From NCBI GenBank assembly GCA_019722365.1, contig JADFUC010001925.1, positions 1,798,001-1,862,000 of the forward strand: a DNA stretch of 64,000 bases, written 5' to 3'. The stretch is from Lithospermum erythrorhizon (Eukaryota; Streptophyta; Magnoliopsida; Boraginales; Boraginaceae). Position 1 is the first letter of the stretch. The number at the start of each line of letters is the position of its first letter. Position numbers and translations under genes: made by a program. Below the pieces are notes generated by a model. The model saw nothing but the letters and a program-made list of their open reading frames with translations, did no database searches and was not told where the DNA came from. Below, piece by piece: positions 13,161-26,516 of this stretch.

Positions 13161-13165
13161 GTCTC

Positions 13166-14117
13166 TTAAGTCGCAATGCTTATCAGCTTTGGGCCGAGGC
13201 GTGTTGAGGCACTGGTGCTAGCATCCAGATGAGTTTGCCCTTCACTAGCATGCCTAATAAACTCTTCTGGAGACATATGGGAACCATGCCAAGCACAAAC
13301 TACTTTTATCTGTGTAGGACTAAATCTGTATGTTGCACCAGATATTGTTTTTCCGTTCACCCCAGGACCAGTTGTCGAAACCCAAGGTAAATTTGGGGAA
13401 GAACCAGATCATTTTGCTTATCTAAGCCTATCTGACCCCTGCCATCATAAGATGGGTGGAACTGCTGCTGAATAGATGCCACAGCAGGAGAATTATCCTT
13501 GTCCAATGCTGGGAGCTGGACCATTGATCGGGATCATTGGTTGGCTTCCAGCTAGGTGCTTATTTGAAGCTGTCATCTTGTGCATCAGAACTGCCAACTG
13601 ATAATTTGAAGTGTTTGAGGTACCAGCAGTGTTATTATCCTTCCCAGCAATGGCAATCGAGAGATTCATCATGCTTGCAATTTGAGAGGGGAACGACTGA
13701 ACATTAGACATGCCCCCATACTTCTGCACTGCTAGTGCTAGAATCAGAAATGTGATGAACTTCGTTGTGGTTTTGCAATGTACAAGCAGTTCCAGGAAGT
13801 TCATTGGATCCTTCATTGCAGTGTGCAGGCCCAGAGCTTGATCCCACAGCTTCAGAATTTGCTACATTTTCATTGTCTGCAGTAGATCCCTCATCTGTCG
13901 TAATGGCGATATGTGACACTCTTGTCTTGTCCTGTAAATTGCTATGACAAGCTTCCCTGTCAAGCTTCTTCGGCTGGCTGACTTCACCAAATAAATTTTT
14001 ACGCTTTTCACCAAAATCTGCCCCCTTTTCTCCTTCAACTTCAGCAGACCTGCTCTCACCTGCAGCCCTGAATCAACTATCATTTGCGCCATTTGAACTA
14101 CCTGCATCTGCAGCCGT
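13166..14117 (-). pseudogene. NINJA: NINJA-like (AFP/NINJA family) gene fragment
   Basis: NINJA proteins link JAZ repressors to TOPLESS in jasmonate signalling. Read on the minus strand, blocks appear in family order but in different frames: KRKNLFGEVSQPKK, then SHIAITTDEGSTADNENV (about 13,870-13,920), then MSNVQSFPSQIASMMNL with NTAGTSNTSNYQLA (about 13,590-13,710), then the conserved C-terminal domain with PNLPWVSTTGPGVNGKTISG and HGSHMSPEEFIRHAS (about 13,230-13,400), ending at a stop at 13,166. An AG acceptor (tttctcag) at about 14,118-14,125 precedes the first block, suggesting a genomic exon rather than a processed copy. The N-terminal EAR-motif exon is absent, frameshifts and stops break the middle, and the region between the TSNYQLA block and the C-terminal domain is shortened. 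A non-functional relic is the best reading. Confidence 0.85.
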
Positions 14118-14125
14118 CTGAGAAA

Positions 14126-15280
14126 GATTGTTGAAAAATATTTCTGAACATAAATAAAAAGTCTACCAAATTATGAACTACTTACTTTACTATCGATAAC
14201 AACAATTGAACTCAGCTTCATCTAAATACAGAAAGTGAAGCAAATCAAGAACACTCGAAACATATTTCTTACTTGAACTCAATGATAATTCAATACTTAT
14301 AATTCGGATAAACAAATGGTAATAAAACAAAATAGTACAAAACCACTTTAGTCTCCAAACTAAATTTTGTTATTTATTATTACCATGCATACTCAAATTC
14401 TTTCCATTCATATATTTTTCATCAAATATTATACAACACAAATAAAATATTTAATAACTCAAATTCTTTTCTTATTCATATATTTTTCATCAAATATTAC
14501 ACATCATATATAAAAATACTTACTACAAAGCTTAAACTATTAAAAAATCAAAATGCTGACAATCTAAAGCATCTAGCTAAGATTTACCAAGACTTGTTCT
14601 ATAAGTACTACCATTTATTCAATATTTTTATTAATTACTCAAATTATAAATTCGACAACCAAATAGAACAAGAATAAATCTTTATCCTCCAAAGTGAAAT
14701 TTTAACTTAAAATCCATTCTCCATGGCTCGATTGCCGAAATATCATTAAGTTTGTTTTTTCGTATGATAGTTAATCCAAACCCACTTAAGTTTAGCAAAA
14801 AATGGAAATTAAGCTAAAAATCTAGTATATATTTGATATTAGTCAGAAAATAATTTAATAATTAAAACTAATCTTAAAACAACATAATTCAATCAATATT
14901 CAAAGGTCAAACAAGAAAGATTAAAGATTGTATTAACTTAAGAAACAACATGCAATAAATAGATATATATATATATATGGAAAATAAATAAAATAAGGGG
15001 AATAATAGTAGGGGTTTTTAATTGTTTCATTTAATGAAATTTGCAAAAATTGACATATTTAACATTATTGTATTTTAATATCTTCATTCCCATTTAATCG
15101 ACACTTGATTTAAAATTCTATTAACTTTAATCATAATTCTAATCTATTCTAATATTTTATTTTCACTATCTCGTATTATAATATGCAAATATGTAACATT
15201 TAGTATTTAATTGTATAAAAAGTTTATTAAAACTATATAAATTAATTGAATCTTTACATGGTGATAGTTAATTTAAAAAC
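14126..15280. other. Intergenic AT-rich DNA
   Basis: No gene recognised. A nine-unit (AT) tract lies at about 14,961-14,978. The stretch directly upstream of the NINJA-like exon may be old intron sequence. Confidence 0.4.
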
Positions 15281-15284
15281 AAGT

Positions 15285-15640
15285 TCAATTTAACTCACTC
15301 AAGCCTAATCGAAGTTCAATTGTGAAATTGGGCTTGATTAGGCTCATCGAGTAAAATTGTAAAATTCATACGGATATTTGAGGGAAGTATTTTTGTTATT
15401 ATCGAAAAATTACAAATGAGAACATAAGAGTTGAATATGAATTTCCCTATTATATAACAGCCTCACCTAACTCCAGTACTAATATCAGCCGGCCCATTCT
15501 TTGAGTTTGATCCATCCTTCATTGCCCACGCTGATCGTGGTTCATTCTTCAAGTAGCACATTTGTGTTTCTTTTCTCAATCAAGCAAGTTTCTTCTTCAT
15601 ATTAATTTTTCATCATTTTACATATTTCAACTCATAACTT
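15285..15640 (-). repeat. 3' LTR of copia element
   Basis: Left member of the LTR pair, aligned to 19,878-20,250 over its length with many substitutions and small indels. It ends near aactcataact, as does its partner. Confidence 0.7.
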
Positions 15641-18600
15641 ATTATCTCTCAAGATGAGCTTCAGAGAACAAAAACTCATCTCGACAACAATAAAGAACAC
15701 GCTAAGTGGAAAAACCTTTATAAACACATCAACAAGTTGATCTTAAGATGCCATATAACCCAAGGCTTCACCCTTGTTTGTACTTCCATCTCTAACCAGT
15801 GGCTCATTTCAATATGTTTTGTTCTCTCTACGAAAGCATGTGATTCTCTATCATGATGGCGTATCGATTATCACACCATAGCATAATAGGTTTGGAACCT
15901 CCAAATGAAGATCTGGCCAACAAATAACTCGCCACTTAACTCACATACCGTATAAAGCAAACTTCCTCAAGTACTCTACTTCGCAGAGGACTTAAAAAAT
16001 GTATTTTGTTTCTTGACTTCTAGGCAATCAAGAGAGAACCAACATAACGCACACCACCGATGGCCTCCTAAATAGCTTCTCAAGATCTAGCCCAACAGAT
16101 CACAAAAAGGTCTCAAGACTAAGTAAGTGATTTACTAGAATGTAATTAATGCATGCTGAAGAACCTTTCAAATACTTAACAATGCTAAAGATTCTCAATG
16201 ATTCACAAGAGGATATCGTGATAAATTCACCTGCTGACGAATGAAAAGCACTCCGGCCTCGTGAAATCCAAATAAAGCACCGCCAATAAGTCTCCTATAT
16301 ACTCGAATCGCTTAGGATACGGTAGCCTGACTGGCGAGTTTGCCAATCCACTGAGCGCGTAGCCCACTACACTACACTCTTTCTAACTTCAAGTCTTTCA
16401 CGATGCCCTGTAATATATTTTGTTCCAGGTCAAATGCATACCGCATCAAACCTTGCAATTTGAATTCCAGTTAAAGTATTTAGCCTCTTCAATATTCTCG
16501 ATAGTGAACTTATCATGCAAAAACTCCTTCACATATTCAATATCCTCCAATAAAGGTCCTCCGCTTATATGACATCATCTACATAGACAAAATTAACACC
16601 ATAAACTTGTCATTCTCATTCAAAGACAAACATACAATTATCATGATAGGATTGCTTAAAACCATACGAAGTAAAACAGCAATGTGAATTCTGGATTCAT
16701 TACCTCGAGGCCTCGCTACAATCCATAAAGAGATTTTTGTGAGCTATGTGACTTCGATGAGATTGTGTTTTTGTCATATCCTTAAAGATTCAGATATAAA
16801 ACCTTTTTTATCCAAATATCCATCTAAAAGGCATTATTGACATCCAACCGCGCAACGCCATCGCTTAGCCGCAACCAATGCTAAGATCATCCCTTAACCG
16901 TAATTATTTTAGCCACATGAGTAAAACTTTCTCGAAAAATCATTTCTCCACTGATTGTAGCCTTTAGCTACTAACCCGACATTATATTTATCCACCGAGC
17001 CATCTTGTTTTCTGAACTTATAAACCATCTCGCAACCTATTTGCTTTTCTTACCACGTGACAACGTGAATGTTTCTGCCAAATACATTATCTTCTCTAGT
17101 GCCCGGCTGCTCCCACGGCGTAATTTTAAATCAATTCACTATTAGTACATGCTTGCCTATATGAGTATAACTCTTGTATCTTAGATGCATTAGCAACAAA
17201 TAACAAATGCCAGAGTATAAGAAGGAAGTTCTAGACCGTAAATAGGTTTCATAACATAGTCATTAAGCTAAGTAGCTTCTTGATTCTTGTAAAAACTCTA
17301 GTATTGTATTATACATATTATATGTGTATTATCACTAGAATAAGAATAATACTATCATTATCAAAATCCAAAGACAAGGTTATCATTATCAAGCAAAACA
17401 TCATCATTCAACAGTAGAGATTATCGAGGACCACTAGAACTAAAGTTCGAGTAAGTGAATTGAATCGTAGCAAATTTACGGATAAGTAACATTGTGTAAA
17501 CCGGCTCGCCAAGATAGAATACGCATCATGAGAACGCCTTTGATTAAGAGGATATCCTAGAAAGATCATGTGACTAATCCCAGTTGAAACTTTTTGAAGA
17601 AACATTACAGTAAACATAAATATTCAAACACTTCTGAGACGTGTAAAGTTCTCATGAGATTCTTAGCACATATAACATTTCAAAAGGTATTTTCCAATTT
17701 AGAACAACATATGGAAATATGTTAATAATGTAAAGTAGTGCTTAAAATAAAGTCTTCCTAGAAAGATTTAGGAATACTAGATTGAAACACGAAAGATCTT
17801 GCCACTTGGCAAGTGAGATGTCGACGCTTTCTTCAACTCTATCATTTTGTCAGCGCGAGTATAGGCACATGACTTTTGATGGACAATTCATAAACTTGAC
17901 ATCAACTTGGAGAATTCTATGTTAACAAACTCTCCTCCATTATCAGTTCTTATAATCTTAACTGGCTTACTAAATTGTGTTTGAACCATTTTATAAAATT
18001 ATTTTTATGTCTTCAACAAATTCGAAGTTTCGATGCGATCACGACGCCCAAGTACGCCGCTTAAAATCTTCTACAATAATAATGAAGGACTTAGCTTCTA
18101 TTATACTGGATGTCCTATATGGTCCCCAAAAATCTATGTGTATCAAATGAACAATATCCATAGTCTTAGACTGACTAACAGGAAATATTTTCCTTTTCTA
18201 TTTTGATAATGGACAAACAAGACAGGTATCCATAGTAGAGCAATCTAATTGATTCAAGCATTGTACATGTTTATGACAAAAGGAGAACAATGTCCTAGCC
18301 TGAAATGTCAAAGTGAATTATCACTAGCAGTCTTATTTATAGTATTTACAATGCATTTAGGATTAGGAAAATGCCTTGTGAACATACTGTAATAGAATTG
18401 ACAAAGCACTCAAGAAATACTCAAGACTCAAAATATATAATCCTCCCTTCTCTTTCCCTCTCAAGTATTCGCGACATTTAATATGTGTAGTTTTCCCAAG
18501 CTTCGCTGGGATAGATGTAAGATTGTAATTAAAAGTAGGCATAAATAAGCAATCAAGGAGATCAATAGTATTATTAAGCTTAACAATTCCTTCTGACTTA

Positions 18601-18964
18601 ACTACTCTAATAGTATTATCAGGAAGTTTCACAGAGGTAGCATAGCTCGTATTATTTATAGAATGAATCATACTAGCATCACTGGCTACACACACGCTAC
18701 CAAGCAACTATCAAGAGCCAGATATTACACATTTGCCAACAATATTAACATTGAATGCATTATTACCTGCAAAATCTTCCCAGCAGGCTAGATTCACCAT
18801 TTCTCCTGATCGCACAGGGTCTCTCATTCGATTAAAGGAGTATCGTCATTCTCCTTTTGCTCCTGATAGCTCATACTATTGATCTGCATATTTCTGGGCC
18901 TATTGTTTGCTCCCATTCTATCAAGAAATTCAATGACTTTGTAACAACTTGCTTTACTATGTCC

Positions 18965-19080
18965 AAGCTTTCCACAAACTTAACACTTCTCAGGATATCC
19001 AACAAGCTTAAAGCACTCATTCTTAATATGACCTACTCTTCCACAGTGATCACACTTAAGGTGAAATTTATCCTCCTTCT
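18965..19080 (-). other. Gag CCHC zinc-knuckle remnant
   Basis: Minus-strand translation gives KCDHCGRVGHIKNECFKLVG, matching the C-X2-C-X4-H-X4-C zinc knuckle of copia gag proteins, which binds element RNA. It is followed by a second cysteine pair interrupted by a stop. It fixes the orientation and class of the surrounding element. Confidence 0.8.
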
Positions 19081-19877
19081 TTCTAAACCCGTTTCTATCA
19101 GAGTAAACCCGCCTTTGTTTGCATCACGTTGTTTTCTCGTAATGGCCTAGTATTGATCCATGCACTAATCTTCTCTTTTCTACATCTGATATCATAGAGT
19201 TCGTCTTAGCAACTGTTGGTAAGGGGTCCATCAACAATATTTGATTCCTTATTGCATCATATTCACCCCTAATCCCTTCAAAAACTGCATCATCCTTTCT
19301 TCTCCATTATTCACAGCAACTGTTTCAGGTTTTAACTAACTCATCCCATAATCTCTTTATTTTATCAAGAATATAAGACAAGGTTTCCTCCTTATTTAGC
19401 AAAGATGTATACCTCTTAAGTTCAAAACCCTAGGACGTCCAAACTGCTCCTTGATTTCATTTCACAAATCTCTAGCATTATTAGTAAACATAAAACCTTG
19501 ACCAATATCTCTTGACATTGCATTCATTATCCACGAAATCAATGTAGAATTTACTTTTCGTCATTGTTTCATACGCTCACGATTTGGCCAGAGTTTCAAT
19601 TTCTCCATTAACAAAATAAAGTTTATCTCTCGCTTCTAATGCGATCATCATCGCTCTACTCCATGAGATATAGTTTGATTCAAACACTTCTGACACTAAA
19701 ACTAAACTAGAATGATCATAAGAGTGCAGATACAAAGGAATATCAGTTTTAATTTTAGATCTTTCAACCTGATTTCCAGTATTTGTAGCTTGATTTGTTT
19801 CTAATCTCTCACCATTTCGTTGAAAATCAACTGATATATTTCAACTCCTAAATACTGGAGCACTACGAAAACAAAGC

Positions 19878-20250
19878 TCTCAATTTAACTCAATTAAGCC
19901 TAATCGAAGCTCAATTTAAAGAATTAGTTGATTAAGGTTCATCAAGAAATTGGGAAAAATTCATATAGATATTTGGAGGGAAGCATTTTTATTATTATCA
20001 AAAATTACAAATGAGACATAAGAGTTGAATATTACAGAATCGCCCTATTTATATAACAGCCTCTAATTAACTCTAGGACTAATCTCAGCCGTCATTCTTT
20101 GAGTTGAGCTAATCTGTTGATCACCATTAATCATGCCCCTTCATTGCTTGTTCACGTGGATTCGGGTTCGACTCCTTCAAGTAGCACATTTGTGTTTCTT
20201 TTCTCAATTAAGTGTGAATTCTTCATCATTTCCTCATTTTAACTCATAAC
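19878..20250 (-). repeat. 5' LTR of copia element
   Basis: Right member of the LTR pair. The expected tRNA primer site just inside it is not readable, consistent with decay. Confidence 0.7.
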
Positions 20251-20741
20251 TCTATCAAATTCCATCGATCCTCATGTAATAAACTATATGTCTATATTTA
20301 TGTAATTGGGTCGTACATGATGAAGATACATGATTTATCAAAATTTTCTTTTGTGGTGAGCTCATATATGTTAGATGGTTTACAACCACATACATGCCAC
20401 CCTTAGACCATGATGTAAAGCTTAGTGTTCTGTTTCAACAATAACATTAATACATATTCATATTTCAGAATATTAAGAAACACATGCACTGATATATACT
20501 CCATTCTAAGTGGTATTGAGAAAGAGATTCTACAAAGTATACATAGGGCAAAAATAAATTACAATATTCTGAAAATAGATCCAAAGTTTAGTAGGTTGAG
20601 TACATGCAAGCAAAAATAAGACTTGTGAAAGTAAGTACCCTCATGGAATGAATCCAAGCAATGCCTTGAGAAATGAAGTACTATTATATATACTTCTTGA
20701 GCAAATAAAGTGACACATCTTATTTTTGTAGAAACAAATAT

Positions 20742-21286
20742 TTATATCTTGTGCAATATTAACTTAGCTCCATAACAAGGCTACAATGTAAGGAGGGGGA
20801 AAGGCCCATGTTGGTATGAGGGAGAAAGCTCGAACAAGAATCTCTGAAGACACATAGCTAAGGCCATTTTAGCTTCTTGCATGACAAAGTTCTGTCCAAT
20901 ACATGTTCTTGTTCCTAAACTAAATGGCATGAATGCAGAAGGATTCTTTGATGCATTAGCAACTCCATCAACAAACCTTTGGGGGTTAAATTCTTTTGCG
21001 TCCGAGCCCCATAGTTCTGTGTCATGATGAATTAGAATTACAGGCAAGAGGAGCTCCACTTCAGGTGGTAAGGCTAAGTCTCCCAATTTGATCTTCTCCT
21101 GAGTCGTTCGAACGAGCATTGTTCCAGGAAGGTATAACCTGTGTAAAAATAATATTAAGAAGGATATTAGCAAGGTACATTTACAGTTTATGCTAAATAT
21201 TGTCACCTCATGATGCTAAATGTCTTACTGTTTTCAGGTGATTTAACACTTGATAATCTGGTTGGTGATCTCGAAAAGCTTGAAGA
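20742..21286 (-). pseudogene. CYP72-like cytochrome P450, 3' exons
   Basis: The last exon runs from 21,138 (after a ttacacag acceptor) to a TAA at 20,742. It encodes LYLPGTMLVRTTQEK, the ETAL..F-type region (AKEFNPQRFVDG), and the haem-binding loop FSLGTRTCIGQNF with its cysteine ligand, then EAKMALAMCLQRF. This pattern is typical of the CYP72 clan. An in-frame TAG at 20,781-20,783 interrupts the C-terminus; the residues after it (PCYGAKLILHKI) are still readable, so this is a late nonsense change (probably Gln). A weaker exon trace (FRDHQPDYQVLNHLKT) lies at about 21,224-21,286, abutting the copia LTR. Its companion exons lie beyond that element at 26,517-27,095. Confidence 0.85.
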
Positions 21287-21843
21287 TGTTGGGAAACGAA
21301 TCGATACAACTTAAATGTATATGGTCAACATTCAAACTCATTTAGCCTAATATCCGAGTTAATTCAACAGACAACAATCGAAAATACCAAAAGAAATAAC
21401 ACCGCATCTTTATACGTGCCCTCACAGACGTTTACGCGTAAATCAACTAGAATTTAACTCACAAACGATTGCTACAAAGCCCTATCAAACTAAGATTCTC
21501 AATCGAAGAATACTTATAATCTAAGATTCTCAAATCTACACCCACACTAGATACTTAGCTTAAAAATGATATAAACGATACTAATCGCAGGTAACAACTC
21601 TACGGGAATTTAACAAAATAATTTTGAGAGAAATCGAAATATTTGCATTAAAAAAAAATTCACACCAACCCTTGCACTCGGTCTCGATGACTGACGGCCT
21701 CTCGATTTAGCTCCATACGGCACCGGCTCCACCTCGCGGCATCGAGACCCCATCGGTATTCTCAAAGAATTGCATCTAGACTTCATCGAGACCCCGTCTG
21801 ATCCCCGCATCTCCAACACTTTGAAAATGCCTTCAACTCAACA
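21287..21843 (-). repeat. 3' LTR of the P450-inserted copia
   Basis: Begins tgttggg and ends actcaaca on the plus strand, giving the TG...CA termini expected of an LTR. Homologous to 25,943-26,516 and to the solo copy at 34,693-35,309. Confidence 0.75.
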
Positions 21844-24800
21844 ATCTCTCCCACTTGAAGCCTTTTCAAATCAAGACTTTAATTCCCAAGAAGAAGACCT
21901 TCGAGCTATCAGCTCAAGGTTAATCAGTTTAACACAACTTCAGCTTCTCCTTGTTTACAACCTTTGTAAACATATCAGCCGGATTCCGATCTCCCAGAAT
22001 CTTGTCAAGCTTCAGGACCCCATTCTCCAATACAGAACGCATGAAATGGAACCTCACCCCATGCGGCTTTGTCCTCGCATTTAAACACGGATTTTGTTTT
22101 ATAAATCGTGACTCTTACTATCACAAGACAAGGTGTTACATCCATGCCTCAAGCATTCCGCCTTTCAAGAAAGTTCCGCAACCAAATTGTCTCTACCTGC
22201 CTCCACCATAGCAACATATTCCCCGCCTCACAACTAGACAATGCTACTATTGTTGCAACTCGGGATCTCCGCCTAATAATAAATACATTCCCAAACGTGA
22301 ATACATATCCACTAGTAGACTTCCTACTATCAACATCACCAATTGACATTACTCAAAGATTCACATATCCTACTTAACCCCATACTAGATTTACGAAACA
22401 TAAGGACTTTTCAAAGACTACCATTCGTATCTCAAAAATCCACTTCACGCCTTCCCAATGTTCTTTCCCCTGGTTACATATATCTACTAACAACTCCCAC
22501 AAAGATGCTAATATCGTGTCCGTGGCACACCATATATTGAAGCATAAGACTACCTACTGCACATAAGGCACCTTATCCATATACTCTAAATCATCTTCTG
22601 GCCTCAGTGAATGTCAGATCGATAATTAGGTTGACAGGGGTACTTACGAGTTTTCGCATCCAAAGATGTCAATCGCTGATTACCTTCTTCAGGTATTCTT
22701 CTTGTGTCAATCTCAGAGAATCCCGATCTCTGATTATTCTCATCCCCAGAATTTGCTTCGCCTCACCTAGGTCTTTCATTGCAAATCCCACTGACAACTC
22801 TTTCTTCAACATGTTCACCTTTTGCAAATCTGCTCCCACAATCAACATATCATCAACATAAAGCAAGAAGATAACATAATCTTTTGAAACCTCCTTATGT
22901 AATGTGCCAGTGGTCGGTCTCACAACTTACAAACTTCAACCTTTTGACGGTTATCAAAGGTAATATTCCATCGCCTCGAGCTTGCTTCTGCCGCATAAAG
23001 CCTCTTCCTCCTCAAGCCTGCACCAAATCTTTTCCCTCTAACCCTCAAAGTTCCTCGAGGTTGCTTCATGAATAACTCTTCATCTGTATCACCTGGCCAG
23101 TAACCGGCAGCTTTTTACATCCATCCGATGAAGGTGCGCATCATCTCATTACCAATCCTGCACGCTTCCGATTGTCACAAGTTCGACTACGTGCTTAATA
23201 TTTCAACAGAAGCCACTCCTTCCCTCTCGTTGAATCCCTTGACAATCAAACGAAGCTTTATAAATGCTTGCTTACATCCTCGCTCCTTTTGATTCGGCAC
23301 CATTTATCAAGAATATTCTTCTTCTGGCTTCCCTCATGGGGTCTTATTTCAACTCCCACGCCATGTTTGTCAACAACGACTCCATCTCCTCTTTCATCGC
23401 TAACTCCCCACTCGACGCTTCATCGCATTTGCATCGGGTTTCGACATAACTAATGTGCTCGGCTCACGCTTAACGCCAGAAAAGTTAGCAGAGTGGAGAA
23501 TACCTTCCAGTTGGTTTTCTCGACACGGACATTTTCCGATACGTGTCTCTACATCTTCGATCACTATCGAACAATCTCTCTTCCCCGTTGATCATCGATG
23601 AAATGTTATCACCGACTGCTGCCTCCTCCATCTCGAACTCATCTCTAAAGGTGGCATAATGCTGAAAGGACTTAGCATTCCTCAGAGGTGGGCAATGCAT
23701 CTAAGACACGCTTATCGGGAAGTGAACCGAGTCATGCCGCCTCCTCCCCGCATTTGACTTCTGGCCTTCGGGCCGCGACTTCCTTCCACTTCTTTCTCCT
23801 CTAACACTTTCTCTGCCTGCCTTTGTATAACACTGCTCATCAAGACTCACATTCTTGCTTCGAATGATCTTCCGGTTCTTCAAATCATAGAACCTGTATC
23901 CCATCTCAGCGTCGCCATAACCAATAAAGTAGCAAATGTTAGATTTAGCTTCAAGCTTATTTCTAGCATTTGCATCAACATGAACATACGCTAAACAACC
24001 AAATACTTTCAGGAAAGAATAGTTTACCTTCTTAGAACTCCACATCTCTTCGAATTTAAAATTCGAGGGACCGGGCGTCCTCTGCTTTATCAAGAAGTGC
24101 AACAGACAGACAAGGCCCGCTCAGAACGCTGAGGTAAACCATGCTGTAACCCCCATACTTTTAGCACGCTCATTCAGCCCCTGCTCATCCTCGCATCTGC
24201 CTGTCAGTGTTCCCGAATGTCTTCTCGCATCCTTATTCCATTCTCGCACAATATTGTTTGAAATTCATATAATTGTATTCACTCCCTCTATCAATGGATC
24301 TCAAACACTTCACTCTCAGCCCCGTCTCATTCTCAACCATAGCTCTCCATTTCTTGAAGACTTCATAAACTTCGGATTTATTTTTCAGGAAATAAACCCA
24401 AACTTTTCTCGTCGCATCATCAATGAAGGTTACATAATACGATGAACCTCCCACAGAACCAACAAAAGCGCCGATCCTCAAACATCTCGTGAACTAACTC
24501 AAGCTGCATTTCGGCTCGAACGCCGCTTTTAGCAAAACCGACTTTCTTTCTCTCGCTTTCCCCAGAAAACACGCTCACGTATATGATGATCAATGTGATT
24601 TGAGTTCGTATCACATTATTTCAAGCAAGCAGCCATACCTTTCTCGCCATGTCTAAATCGGGTCATGCTTACAACATCGCCTTCTCGAACTATCAATAGC
24701 GCCTATACCATTCGGTAACTCTGTAGCGTACAGAGTACCTATCTTTAGACCTCGGGCTACAGTCATTGGACCTCGAGCTACCTTCCAGTTGCCTTCACCG

Positions 24801-25929
24801 AACGCCGCTCGCAACTACTCTCATCCAAATTTACTCAATGTAAATCAAGCTTCACTCAACTTCGTACATGCCTCACTTTAGTCAATCTCGTAGAACCATT
24901 CGACGTATTCAAGTTCACATCTCCCATACCTTCAATCTTCTGGCTGCTCACCGTTAGCAAGCATTTAACTCACCCATAATCTCCAAATTCCATATAATTC
25001 AACATTATATCCCTCGAAAGGCGTAAGAGATGAAACGATGCTCCTGAATCAAGAATCCAAGAATTTATTGAACAATCAACAGACAAGAGTAGAGCATCCA
25101 GATACCATCAACAACACCACACGCTTCCGCTCTCTCACTACTGACGCCTCAGATCACGCAGAACATTTAATTGGGCCTACATCCCAAAGACTCAAGAGCA
25201 CGTCCCTCCAAACTTCGACTTACTCTTCCCTTTGACTCTTTGACCTCCATTTATTCTTTCGTCAGCCTCATTATGTAGTTCCTACCTCCGTCTACATTCA
25301 ATGCGTAACCTTTCAACTCCATCATTCTTCCGAACTTCTTCGACGACATCGCCTCGACCACCTTAAAGTTCGGCAGAACTTCATTTCCGATCAATTACTT
25401 CCACAAAGAAATTCCTCATCGCTCCCAAACTATCCGCAAAGATGCCAATAAGATCAATGCTTGTAATTCATCCTCGGTTATCCTCACCAAGAGACAACCG
25501 ATTTATCGACTATCAAAATCATTACGCTTAGCAATCGGAGTGTTCATTGACATTCTCAAGTGAAACAATTGCTTCATCAACCATACCTTATTTGTTTCCT
25601 CATGGGATGGTTTCATATAACCCCGACAAAGCTATCAATGCCTCTTTGTTGGCCCTTCGCTACATCAAGTAAACAACGCTTTCTAGACAAGCACGGTCTC
25701 ACTATACCCAAGACTTGTCTATCTGCCTGCTCCACTCTTCAATCTCCATATTTGCGGCTCTAAAAGTGCTTACGTAGTTTTCTTCCCATACAAATAACCT
25801 CCATGCTCATCTCCAATTCTAAGCCAACCCCATCTAATTTATCTAAGCATATGTCGATACACCTTCGGCATTTCTGCCATTTATTGAATTTCAGATAAAC
25901 TATATCTGTATCTCAAGCTTTCAACCAAA

Positions 25930-25940
25930 GCTCGATACCA
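25930..25940 (-). other. Copia primer-binding site
   Basis: The minus strand reads tggtatcgagc, the initiator-Met tRNA 3'-end complement (TGGTATCAGAGC) with one base deleted, two bases inside the 5' LTR. Confidence 0.7.
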
Positions 25941-25942
25941 AT

Positions 25943-26516
25943 CGGTTTAGAATGAATCGATACAACTTAACAGATATATATCAACACCCAAACCTAATGT
26001 TTAAATATCTCGAGTAATCCAATGCACAATAATTGAAAATACCGAAAAGTAAATAACACCGCATCTTTATACGTTCCCTCACGCCTTTGTTTGCCACGCA
26101 GTAAATCAACCAGAACGAACTCCGGCCAAACTTATCAAGTTACAAAGCCCTATCAAACTAAGATTCCTCCAATTATAATACTTGGCGTAATTCAGTATCT
26201 CCTTTCAATGACAAATCTACAATAATTGGGATTAATTTTAAAACGCATATACAAATTTAAACTAATCAAGTCGGTAACAACTCTATCGAATTTGGGAAAC
26301 AAAAGGAATTTTGGAGAGAAATTGGAATATTTTAGGATTAAAAAAAATCATGCATCTAAACCCTCTTTACATGCCGCCGGGTCGTTTTCATCGAGATCCC
26401 CATCGGCATCTCGTCTCGATGACGGTCTCGGATGACCTCGACGGGGCTTCTCGACAGCCTCCATACGCATCGGCTTCCACTCAAGCGCATCGGCACTCTC
26501 ATCAATTCTCAAGGCC
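25943..26516 (-). repeat. 5' LTR of the P450-inserted copia
   Basis: Homologous to 21,287-21,843 and adjacent to the primer site. Its outer end lacks the last ~60 bp seen in the other two copies and passes directly into P450 exon sequence, so the junction has been altered after insertion. Confidence 0.7.

Larger units (their letters stand above)
15285..20250 (-). mobile_element. Degenerate Ty1/copia element with both LTRs
   Basis: Two related repeats bound the element: about 15,285-15,640 and 19,878-20,250. Both carry aagcctaatcgaag, acaaatgaga, ataacagcctc and tagcacatttgtgtttc. Reading the minus strand from right to left gives gag then pol: a CCHC zinc knuckle (CDHCGRVGHIKNEC) near 19,020-19,075; an integrase core trace (KIIRTDNGGEF) near 17,925-17,960; and a reverse transcriptase YVDD block (VNFVYVDDVI, YVDD codons at 16,574-16,585). 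Numerous stops and frameshifts mean no intact polyprotein. Element orientation is minus, so the 5' LTR is the right-hand one. Confidence 0.85.
21287..26516 (-). mobile_element. Ty1/copia element inserted in the P450
   Basis: A minus-strand copia element with LTRs at 21,287-21,843 and about 25,943-26,516. Just inside the right LTR is gctcgatacca (25,930-25,940), the reverse complement of the Met-tRNA primer site with one base lost. A purine-rich tract lies just inside the left LTR. Pol remnants in order on the minus strand: integrase core (YYVTFIDDATRKVWVYFL, about 24,380-24,440); the post-integrase region (VNYSFLKVFGCLAYVHVD, about 23,975-24,035); RT (IFLLYVDDMLIVGADL, about 22,830-22,885; MKDLGEAKQILGMRI nearby); and RNase H (SRKSTSGYVF, about 22,300-22,330). 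Frames are broken throughout. Confidence 0.88.

Noticed and set aside
22607..23453. Plus-strand open frames across the 21.3-26.5 kb element
   Set aside because: They oppose minus-strand copia pol remnants and have no resemblance to known families.
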